DNA of 64,000 bases from the NCBI RefSeq assembly GCF_000737515.1, contig NZ_CP006587.1:2599001-2663000 (forward strand), in the 5' to 3' direction. Within the stretch, counting starts at the first letter, position 1; each line of letters starts with the position of its first letter. Shown here in pieces: positions 15,663-23,003 of this stretch. Under the pieces are notes generated by a model, which saw only the letters and a list, made by a program, of their open reading frames with translations, made no database searches and was not told the DNA's origin. Position numbers and translations under genes: made by a program. This stretch comes from Hymenobacter sp. APR13 (GTDB lineage Bacteria > Bacteroidota > Bacteroidia > Cytophagales > Hymenobacteraceae).

Positions 15663-15961
15663 CCTTGCCCATTCTCGTGCACCACAAAATGGCGGCAATG
15701 AGATGAGGAATGTGCCCTATCCGGGTTATTGCGCACGATATGCTGGCTGCATTGCCCGTCGTGGAGAAGGCGCCTTACTCCCTGGCTCGCGCCATCCGCT
15801 GTCAAACAGCCTTTGCTACTTGCCATACAGCTACTTTTGGTGAAATTCATACTGCCCGTTGAACTCTCTGCCTGCCCTGGGGCTTTTCGCCAAAAATTGG
15901 TTTGGCAAGCTCCCTGCGCGGGCTGCTTGTTTCTGTCCATTCACCATTCGCGCTGTTCTTG
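15663..15961 (+). other. Region before the sensor kinase, no gene seen
   Basis: No convincing frame or hairpin. The kinase frame is open back to TTG 15902. The residues there (SSLRGLLVSVHSPFALFLV) are hydrophobic but do not resemble a kinase N-terminus. Confidence 0.4.
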
Positions 15962-18900
15962 GTGACGTATTCTCTACCTGACACTGTTTCTTCGGTCGAC
16001 CTGCTTCGCGACGTACTGGCCGTCTCGTTGACTGGCATGAACCTGCTGCGGCCGCTCTACGGCCCTACGGGCGAGCTAGACGACTTCGCCCTGGAATACC
16101 TTAACCCGGCCGCGCAGCGCATGACCGGCCTGCCTGAGCAGCCCGGCGGCACGACCCGCACCCGCTTCCCCGACCTCTTCGTTAACGGCACATTTGAGTT
16201 TTACCGGCAGGTATTCGAGACGGGTGAGGCAGGTGTCTACCACTTCAACTACCAGGCCGACGGCTTCGACAACTACTTCCACGTGGCGGCCCGGCGCAGC
16301 GGGGAGATGCTGGTCGTCAGCTTCACCGACACGGCCGACCAATCCCGCAGCCCGGTGGAGCAGGCCTTGCGCGAAAGCCAGGCCGAGGCGCTGGCGGCCC
16401 GTGCCGAAGCCGAGCAGCAGCGCCAGCGCTTTTACGAGGTGCTGCAACAACTGCCCGCTCAGGTAGCAACCTACCACGGCCCCGAGCACGTGTATCACTT
16501 CGTTAATGCGGCCTACCAGCGTTATTTTTCCCAGCCGCCGCGGCTGCTGGGGCATCCTATTCGCCAGGTGTTGCCCGAGGCCGAGCAGCAGGGCATCCTG
16601 GCCCTGATGGACCAGGTGTACCAGACGGGTGAGCCCCACTACGCGCCCGAGCAGGAACTGTGGCTGGATTTCGCAGGCCAAGGGACACCCCCGCAACAAG
16701 TGTTTATTAACCTGCTGTATCATCCGTTGCGAGATGCCCACGGCCACGTCACCGGCCTGCTGGATTTTTCTACCGACGTAACAGAGCAGGTGCTGGCCCG
16801 CCGGCAGGTGGAGCAACTCAACCAGGAACTGGAGGCCCGCGTGCAGGCGCGCACCCAGCAGCTGGAACAAGCCCGCCTGGCCGCGGAGCGCCAGCGCCGG
16901 CAGGAGGAGCAGCTGCTCTGGCAGGCCCCGGCCGCCATCTGTATCTTCGACGGGCCGGAGTGGGTCTACCAGTTCGTCAATCCGGGCTACCAGGCCATAT
17001 TTCCCGGCCAGCCGCTGCTGGGCCGGCCCTTGCTGGCGGTCTTTCCTGAGCTTGCAGACCAACCATTGCTCGACATTCTGCGCCGGGTATACGACACGGG
17101 GGAGCCGTTTCAGGGCACCGAAGTGCTGGTGCCGTTGGCCCGCACGGCCGATGGCTCCCTCGAAGACATCTATTTCGACCTGACCTACCTGCCCCGCCGA
17201 AACGAGCAGGGCGAGATTGACGGTTTCATCACCTATGCCTACGACGTAACGGAGCGGGTGCGCGCCCGCCAGCAGGCCGAAGCCGATGCCCAGCGGCTGC
17301 GCCTGCTCACCGACGCGCTGCCCGTGCTCATCGGCTACCTCGACCGGGAAGAGCGTTATCGGTTCACCAACGAGGCGTACCGCGCCTGGTTCAACCAAGA
17401 CCCTCAAGCCCTGCTGGGGCACGCCGTGCGCGATATTGTCGGCGAGGCCGCGTATGCCAACGTCAAGCCCTACATTGACCGCGCCCTGGCCGGTGAGCGG
17501 CTCGATTTCGAGTCGCGCATGCCCTACCGGGAGGGCTTCGTCAAGTACATCCGCACCAGCTACGTGCCCGATGTGCAGGGCGGCGAATTGCGGGGCTTTT
17601 ACACGCTGGTCACCGACATTACCGAGCAGGTGCTGGCCCGTCAGCAGGTCGAGCAGATCAACCAGGAGCTGGAAACCCACGTGCAGGTGCGCACCCAGGA
17701 AGCCCAGGAGGCCCGGGCCGCGGCTGAGCGCCAGCGTGGGGAGCTGGAGCGGGTCTTCGAGCAAGCCCCGGTCGCCATTGCCGTGTACCGGGGGCCGCGC
17801 TACGTCATTGAGCTGGCCAACGCCACAGTGGCCCGGCTCTGGGGGCGCACCCAGGAGCAGCTCATCGGCAAAGGTCTGTTTGAGGCCTTGCCTGAAGTAG
17901 CCGGGCTGGGCTACGAGCAACTGCTTGACGGGGTGATGGCCACCGGCGTGCCCTACGTTGCCCACGCCATGGAAGCCCAGCACGAGCGGGATGGACACCT
18001 GGATACCGTTTACTGGGACTTTGTTTACGTGCCCCTGTATGCGGCCGATGGTCGAATTGACGGGGCTATGGTGGTGGCCACCGAAGTTACGGACCAGGTG
18101 CTGGCCCGCCGGCAGATGGAGCAGCTCAACCAGGAGCTAGAGGCCCGCGTGTTGGCCCGCACCCAGGAGCTGGCCGACAACCAGCGGCTGCTCAACCAGA
18201 TTTTGGCGCAAGTGCCCGCCGCCATTACCACGCTACAAGGGCCAGAGCACCGTTTCACGTTCGCCAATAACCGCTATCAGCAGCTGGTGGATGGCCGCGC
18301 CACCGTGGGCCGGACGGTGGCGGAAGTACTGCCCGAGGTGGCCGAACAAGGCTTCACCGAGCTGCTAGACAACGTGTACCACACCGCCCAGACATTTGAG
18401 GGCAAGGAAATAGCCGTGCTGCTGGCTCAGTCCGGCCAGCCGCCCGTGCAGCACTACCTCGACTTCACCTACCAGCCCATGCCCGACGAGCACGGCCAGA
18501 CCCGGGGCCTGCTGGTATTTGCCGTGGATGTGACCGAGCAGGTGCGTACCCGTCGGCAGGCCGAGGCCATGCAGGCGCAATTGCTGGCCGTCGCCCAGCA
18601 CCAGGCGGCCGAGCGCCTAGCCTTTTACCAGATATTTGAGCAAACCCCGGCGCTCGTGGCGTTGCTGCGCAGTCCCGGCCACCGCTTCGAATACGTCAAC
18701 CCTGCCTACCAAGCGCTGTTTCCGGGCCGCCAACTGCTGGGCCGCGACCTGGCCGAGGCCGCACCCGAAGCCCAAGCGCAAGGCTTAGTCACCCGGCTGG
18801 ACCACGTTTATGAAACGGGTGAAACCTACGATGTGAAGGATGTACCCTTCACCACGGCATCCGCCGATGGCCAGTCGGCACACACGGTCTACTTCACCTT

Positions 18901-19765
18901 CACCTACCAGGCCTACCGCGAAAACGGCCAGGTAGCGGGCATTTCCATCTTCGCCTTTGATGTCACGGCCCAGGTGCTGGCCCGGCAGCAGGTGCAGGCG
19001 CTCAACGAAGCGCTGGCCGCCAGCAACCAGGAAATGCAGGTAACCAACGAGGAGTTGCATGACGCCAACACCCAGCTCACGCGCACCAACGCCGACCTCG
19101 ATACGTTTGTATACGCTGCCTCGCACGACTTGAAAGCGCCCATTGCCAACATTGAAGGCCTGCTCGATGCCTTGCGGGACTACCTGCCCTCGCACGAGCA
19201 GGAGCCGATGGTGCCGCGCTTGGTGGGCATGATGGAAGGGGCCATCCGGCGCTTTCAGCAGACGGTGGCCCACCTCACCGATGTGGCGCGCCTGCAGCAC
19301 AGCACGGGGCCGATAACCGAGGAGGTGGACGTGGCCGACATTCTGGAAGATGTGCGCCTGGACCTGTGGGCCCTGCTGGAAAGCACGCATACCGAGCTGC
19401 ACCTGCACGTGCCCGCCTGCCCCGGTGTGCGCGTGCCCGCTAAGCACCTGCGCAGCATTCTCTTCAATCTGCTCAGCAATGCAGTCAAGTACCGCGCCCC
19501 TGACCGCGTGCCGCACGTGCAGGTGCGGGCGCAGTGCGCGGCGGGCCGTTTCGTGCTCGCTGTGCAGGACAACGGCTTGGGCTTGAGCGCGCAGCAGCAG
19601 GGGCAGCTGTTCACCATGTTTCGGCGGCTGCACACGCACGTTGAAGGCTCGGGCGTGGGCCTCTACCTGATTAAGCGCATGATTGAGCTGGCCGGGGGCA
19701 CCATTACTGTCGAGAGTCAGCCCGGCGTCGGTTCTACTTTCACCGTGACTCTGCCCGCAGCCTAG
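15962..19765 (+). CDS. Multi-PAS sensor histidine kinase
   Basis: 1267 residues from GTG 15962. Seven PAS-like sensor domains run in tandem, beginning near residues 15, 155, 314, 448, 595, 742 and 887. Each carries variants of YxFVNxAYQxxF and ends in FxxDVTEQV. Four linkers repeat an ARRQVEQLNQELEARV coiled-coil segment. The transmitter follows: H-box AASHDLKAPIANIEGLLDAL (His about residue 1055), N-box LLSNAVKYR, G1 DNGLGLS and G2 GSGVGLYLIKRMIELAGG. I see no membrane helix, so it is probably a cytosolic redox, gas or ligand sensor. No ATG sits at the expected N-terminus; GTG 15962 or TTG 15902 are candidates. The downstream receiver gene is the likely partner. Confidence 0.88.
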   Translation: MTYSLPDTVSSVDLLRDVLAVSLTGMNLLRPLYGPTGELDDFALEYLNPAAQRMTGLPEQPGGTTRTRFPDLFVNGTFEFYRQVFETGEAGVYHFNYQADGFDNYFHVAARRSGEMLVVSFTDTADQSRSPVEQALRESQAEALAARAEAEQQRQRFYEVLQQLPAQVATYHGPEHVYHFVNAAYQRYFSQPPRLLGHPIRQVLPEAEQQGILALMDQVYQTGEPHYAPEQELWLDFAGQGTPPQQVFINLLYHPLRDAHGHVTGLLDFSTDVTEQVLARRQVEQLNQELEARVQARTQQLEQARLAAERQRRQEEQLLWQAPAAICIFDGPEWVYQFVNPGYQAIFPGQPLLGRPLLAVFPELADQPLLDILRRVYDTGEPFQGTEVLVPLARTADGSLEDIYFDLTYLPRRNEQGEIDGFITYAYDVTERVRARQQAEADAQRLRLLTDALPVLIGYLDREERYRFTNEAYRAWFNQDPQALLGHAVRDIVGEAAYANVKPYIDRALAGERLDFESRMPYREGFVKYIRTSYVPDVQGGELRGFYTLVTDITEQVLARQQVEQINQELETHVQVRTQEAQEARAAAERQRGELERVFEQAPVAIAVYRGPRYVIELANATVARLWGRTQEQLIGKGLFEALPEVAGLGYEQLLDGVMATGVPYVAHAMEAQHERDGHLDTVYWDFVYVPLYAADGRIDGAMVVATEVTDQVLARRQMEQLNQELEARVLARTQELADNQRLLNQILAQVPAAITTLQGPEHRFTFANNRYQQLVDGRATVGRTVAEVLPEVAEQGFTELLDNVYHTAQTFEGKEIAVLLAQSGQPPVQHYLDFTYQPMPDEHGQTRGLLVFAVDVTEQVRTRRQAEAMQAQLLAVAQHQAAERLAFYQIFEQTPALVALLRSPGHRFEYVNPAYQALFPGRQLLGRDLAEAAPEAQAQGLVTRLDHVYETGETYDVKDVPFTTASADGQSAHTVYFTFTYQAYRENGQVAGISIFAFDVTAQVLARQQVQALNEALAASNQEMQVTNEELHDANTQLTRTNADLDTFVYAASHDLKAPIANIEGLLDALRDYLPSHEQEPMVPRLVGMMEGAIRRFQQTVAHLTDVARLQHSTGPITEEVDVADILEDVRLDLWALLESTHTELHLHVPACPGVRVPAKHLRSILFNLLSNAVKYRAPDRVPHVQVRAQCAAGRFVLAVQDNGLGLSAQQQGQLFTMFRRLHTHVEGSGVGLYLIKRMIELAGGTITVESQPGVGSTFTVTLPAA

Positions 19766-19798
19766 CGCCGGGCATTTCCTCTTCCTACTACTCTGCAA

Positions 19799-20209
19799 AT
19801 GGAAAAACTACCGCACATCCTACTGGTTGATGACGACGAAACCACCAATTTTGTCAACGAAATCCTGCTCACTAAGCTGCAGGTAAGCACCCAGGTCCAA
19901 ATCGCGACGAGCGGCGAACAGGCGCTGGCTCTACTCACACAGCCCCCGCCCTACGTGCCTACGCTGCTGCTGCTTGATGTGGCCATGCCTGGCATGGGCG
20001 GTATTGCGTTTCTGGAAGCCTACAGCAAGCTCCCACAAGCCCAGCAGGACGCCACGGTCATTGTGGTGCTGACCACCTCCATGGATTCGCACGACCTGAG
20101 CCGCATCAACGAGCTGCCCATTGCCGGACTTGTCAGCAAGCCCCTGAATCGGGACAAAATTGACACGCTGCTTCAGCTGCATTTTCAGCGCCAACTGCCA
20201 GAGGCCTAG
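19799..20209 (+). CDS. Single-domain response regulator (receiver only)
   Basis: 136 residues consisting only of a CheY-like receiver. Acidic pocket DDD at residues 11-13, phospho-acceptor Asp60 (LLLLDVAMPGM), Thr92/Thr93 in VVLTTSMD and Lys114 in VSKPLN are all in place. There is no output domain, so it would act by protein contact or as a phosphate sink. It starts 33 bases after the multi-PAS kinase, which makes the two an obvious pair. Confidence 0.93.
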   Translation: MEKLPHILLVDDDETTNFVNEILLTKLQVSTQVQIATSGEQALALLTQPPPYVPTLLLLDVAMPGMGGIAFLEAYSKLPQAQQDATVIVVLTTSMDSHDLSRINELPIAGLVSKPLNRDKIDTLLQLHFQRQLPEA

Positions 20210-20488
20210 CAACTGGTGGGACGGCCGTAACCTTCACATCTGGAGAGGTCCGAAGAACACAGAGTGAAATGCGCGTTCCTGCACAATAGCCTCAGCTAGC
20301 CAATACAAAGCTAAGTAGTCGGCTGCCCGGTGAGCATGAGGGTGGAGCACACCACGAAGCCAGGGCCGCCAAGACCACGGTGCACGGAAGCGCAGGCAAA
20401 GTTGCCACTAGGTAGTTGCAGCGCAGGCGGTAATGGTGGCGCCGTTCTTAGAATTTGCTTTAAGCGCCCTACTGCTTAAACCGAAAAC
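20210..20488. other. Intergenic stretch, nothing recognised
   Basis: About 280 bases with no coding frame, hairpin or promoter match that I can support. Confidence 0.5.
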
Positions 20489-20526
20489 AAAACAGCCACT
20501 CAGACTTGTGTCTAAGTGGCTGTTTT
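20489..20526 (-). terminator. Terminator of tRNA-Gly
   Basis: 17-base arms with one mismatch. The right arm ends in TTTT and the left begins with AAAA, so it serves the minus-strand tRNA. It lies 7 bases past the tRNA 3' end. Confidence 0.85.
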
Positions 20527-20532
20527 GCAATG

Positions 20533-20605
20533 AGCGAGAAACGAGGTTCGAACTCGCGACCCTCAGCTTGGGAAGCTGATGCTCTACCAACTGAGCTACT
20601 CTCGC
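20533..20605 (-). tRNA. tRNA-Gly (anticodon CCC)
   Basis: Complete 73-base cloverleaf on the minus strand: acceptor GCGAGAG pairs with TTCTCGC through one G-T pair, D arm GCTC/GAGC, anticodon stem TCAGC/GCTGA with loop TTCCCAA, T arm GCGAG-TTCGAAC-CTCGT. CCA is not encoded. It reads GGG codons. Confidence 0.95.
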
Positions 20606-20814
20606 TTGATGCTTGGTGAGGCAAAAATACGCGGCAGAAATCAAATTGCAACCGCTGGCCGTGGCCGCTGCTACGGCTGGCAAAGTGACTCAGGCCGGAA
20701 ACGGCACTGAATCGGCACAGGCGCTGTTATTGTTCGGAATGCCGGTGCGGAATTCTTGTTTATCCAGTTTGATTCCGGCTGTTTATCTTCACTTTACCGC
20801 CCTGTAAATTGCCT

Positions 20815-21057
20815 ATGCCTCCGTTGCCTCCCGTTACGCGCCGCATTGTGGGTATGATGACGGTGCTGGCTGGTTTTATGCTGCTGGTTGCGTTTTTCCT
20901 GCGAATGGGTATCACCTACTATGCCTACAAACAGGCCGGTACCGCCGCCATCTACAACCGTGAATTGCTGATGAGTATGCTGTTGCTGGTGGGCAGCGGA
21001 CTGCTGCTGCGGTATGGCTGGCACACCTGGCGTCCGGAAAACGACAGGCAGGGCTAG
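20815..21057 (+). CDS. Small two-helix membrane protein
   Basis: 80 residues with two hydrophobic helices (MMTVLAGFMLLVAFFLRMGI, about residues 14-33, and ELLMSMLLLVGSGLLLRYGW, about 50-69) and an Arg-rich C-terminus. No family recognised. ATG 20815 is preferred to the TTG two codons earlier. The next gene starts 85 bases downstream with its own -7 element. Confidence 0.65.
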   Translation: MPPLPPVTRRIVGMMTVLAGFMLLVAFFLRMGITYYAYKQAGTAAIYNRELLMSMLLLVGSGLLLRYGWHTWRPENDRQG

Positions 21058-21099
21058 CCCGCGGGGCCGGCTGGTAGCGGCCCGCAATTCCGGCCGGCG

Positions 21100-21107
21100 T
21101 ACCTTTG
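21100..21107 (+). promoter_or_regulatory. -7 element (TACCTTTG) of the GNAT gene
   Basis: Perfect TAnnTTTG match 34 bases before the ATG at 21142. The -33 element is not obvious. Confidence 0.55.
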
Positions 21108-21141
21108 CCGTCTTCCTGAATCCAGCCCGAATCCAGCCGCC

Positions 21142-21678
21142 ATGTCTTCGCCGCTTACCATCACCGTTGCCAAACGCACTGCCGAGGCTGCCGCCCAGCT
21201 CGCCAGCCTGGGCCGCCAGACCTTCCACGACACCTTCGCCGCCGCCAACGACCCCGCCGATATGGCGTCTTACCTGGATGCTACCTTCAGCCCCGAGCTG
21301 CAGTTGGCCGAGCTGAACGACCCCGATACCATCTTCCTGCTGGCCCGCATGCAGCAGCAGCTGGTAGGCTATGCCAAGCTGCGCCTGCACTCCACGCTGG
21401 GGCAGGTGGAAGGCAAAGTGCCGGAAGAGCGCCTGGAGATTGAGCGCCTCTACGTGCTGGAAGACTGGACCGGCACCGGCCTGGGCGCCGCCCTGATGCG
21501 CCGCGCCATCGAGGAAGCCCGCGAGCAGAAGTGCCGCGCCGTGGTGCTGGGCGTGTGGGAAAAGAACGACCGGGCGCTGGAGTTCTACCGCCGTTTCGGC
21601 TTCAAGGCCGCCGGCCAGCACGAATTCCGGCTCGGTAACGACGTGCAGAACGACCTGATTCTGCGCAAAGGCCTGTAA
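21142..21678 (+). CDS. GNAT family N-acetyltransferase
   Basis: 178 residues. The GNAT core is clear: IERLYVLEDWTGTGLGAALM (about residues 106-125), where the loop after LYV holds the acetyl-CoA pyrophosphate (here T-G-T-G-L-G, near the RxxGxG/A pattern). Then come AVVLGVWEKNDRALEFYRRFGF (about 134-155) and a final strand. It resembles the small-molecule or spermidine-type GNATs of Bacteroidota. The acceptor is unknown. It has its own promoter and no operon partner. Confidence 0.85.
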   Translation: MSSPLTITVAKRTAEAAAQLASLGRQTFHDTFAAANDPADMASYLDATFSPELQLAELNDPDTIFLLARMQQQLVGYAKLRLHSTLGQVEGKVPEERLEIERLYVLEDWTGTGLGAALMRRAIEEAREQKCRAVVLGVWEKNDRALEFYRRFGFKAAGQHEFRLGNDVQNDLILRKGL

Positions 21679-21759
21679 ACTGCGCGCTGCGCATTTGGCT
21701 GCCTGCCGGCAGAAAACAGGCCGGCAGCGCCTGCCGAAAACCGAATGCCGACGCTGCTC

Positions 21760-21767
21760 TACCTTTG
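21760..21767 (+). promoter_or_regulatory. -7 element (TACCTTTG) of the hydrolase-like lipoprotein
   Basis: Perfect match. The expected transcript start (about 21773) lies after TTG 21765, so that codon cannot be the start; GTG 21792 can. Confidence 0.55.
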
Positions 21768-21791
21768 CCTATCTGCTACTTAGTTGTTCGC

Positions 21792-22874
21792 GTGAACCTT
21801 CCTCTGCCAGCCACCGCTTCTTTCTGGTCCCGACTCCTGCTGTGGGCTGCTCCCGTGGCCCTGCTGGCGGGCTGCTCGTCGGATGCGGGCAGCGGGGCCG
21901 CCGTGGCCCTGCCCACCGGGCATTACGAGGGCACCGTGGCGTACCAGGGTACCGAGCTGGCGGCCGTGCTGGAGCTGCGCGAAACCGGTGCCGGCCAGCT
22001 GGAAGCCGATATGCGCTTTCCGCAGGAGGAAGGGCTGAGCTTTCCGGTGGAAACGGCGCGCTACGCGGAGCCCCAGCTGCTGTTTGAGCAGGATGGTACG
22101 CCCGGCGGCATGCAGGTGTCGGCGGTGCGGGAAGGCGATTTTCTGCGGGGCGTGTTCACGCTCGACAGCATCCGGACGGACTTTGTATGGGTGCGCCGCG
22201 GCAAAGCCCAGCCGCGCCCCTACCAGATGGATACGCTGCAGGTGCCCGCCAGTCGGCTCGCCCTGCTGGTGCTGGTGCCCACCGATACGCTAAGCAACCA
22301 CCCCGCCATAGCCCTGTTCGCCGACGACACCCACCAGGCCGCTGCCCGCCTCCGCGCCGACCAGCTGGCCCGCCAGGGCTTCGTGACGACAGTAGTGGCC
22401 GTAGCCGCCGGCTCGCCGGCCGACTCAGTGGCGCTGCAGGCCGCCGCCGCTACCGTGCAGGCCCTACGCCGGCACCCGGCCGTGGATACGCTGCGGGTGG
22501 GCATGTGGGCCCGGGGCGCTGCCGCTGCCATCGCCGTGCCGGCCGCCACGCTGGCCAAGCCGCGGGCCGCCTTTTTGGTGCTGGAAAACGTGTCGGTGAC
22601 GTCTGCCGACGAGGCCCGGCCGCTGCAGCAGCTCGGCCAGCGTCGGGTGCCGGTGCTGGGTCTCTACGCCGCCGCTGATACCTCTCTGAACGTGAAAGAC
22701 AGTGCCCGCCGTCTGCGGAACGCCGTGGGCGGGCGCCGCGGTACCCAAGTGCGCATCTTCCCGAAAGCCAACGCCCGCTTCGTGCTGCCCGGCCGCACCA
22801 GCCCCGACGGCAAATGGACCTGGCCCGCCGCCGCCCCCGGCTACCTCACCGCTATTGAAGACTGGCTGAAATAG
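21792..22874 (+). CDS. Alpha/beta-hydrolase-like lipoprotein, catalytic residues apparently lost
   Basis: 360 residues with a lipoprotein signal (WAAPVALLAGC). The N-terminal 100 residues are a beta-rich domain (GHYEGTVAYQG to LDSIRTDFVWVRRG). The rest follows the layout of an alpha/beta hydrolase, but the nucleophile elbow reads GMWARG instead of GxSxG, and the C-terminal His position reads KANARF instead of the usual NH. An Asp is still found in LYAAADTS. On this reading it is a pseudo-hydrolase. It stands alone, with a promoter at 21760 and a repeat after it. The fold call is moderate and the loss of catalysis is inference. Confidence 0.6.
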   Translation: MNLPLPATASFWSRLLLWAAPVALLAGCSSDAGSGAAVALPTGHYEGTVAYQGTELAAVLELRETGAGQLEADMRFPQEEGLSFPVETARYAEPQLLFEQDGTPGGMQVSAVREGDFLRGVFTLDSIRTDFVWVRRGKAQPRPYQMDTLQVPASRLALLVLVPTDTLSNHPAIALFADDTHQAAARLRADQLARQGFVTTVVAVAAGSPADSVALQAAAATVQALRRHPAVDTLRVGMWARGAAAAIAVPAATLAKPRAAFLVLENVSVTSADEARPLQQLGQRRVPVLGLYAAADTSLNVKDSARRLRNAVGGRRGTQVRIFPKANARFVLPGRTSPDGKWTWPAAAPGYLTAIEDWLK

Positions 22875-22884
22875 CCGGCCACAC

Positions 22885-23003
22885 AGTAGCGCGAACTTTG
22901 TAGTTCGCGCCCCCACGCCGCTGGAACGGCCCTATTGATACGAAGACGCAACACGCAAGCCTGCAAATGGCGCGAGGACGCGAACTACAAAGTTCGCGCT
23001 ACT
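22885..23003. repeat. Palindromic repeat pair, 25-bp perfect arms
   Basis: Arms 22885-22909 and 22979-23003 are exactly complementary. Each arm is itself a hairpin (CGCGAACT-TTGT-AGTTCGCG). It lies between convergent genes, and its right arm overlaps the last codon of the radical SAM gene. It is a different family from the 3231 and 24367 elements. Confidence 0.9.
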
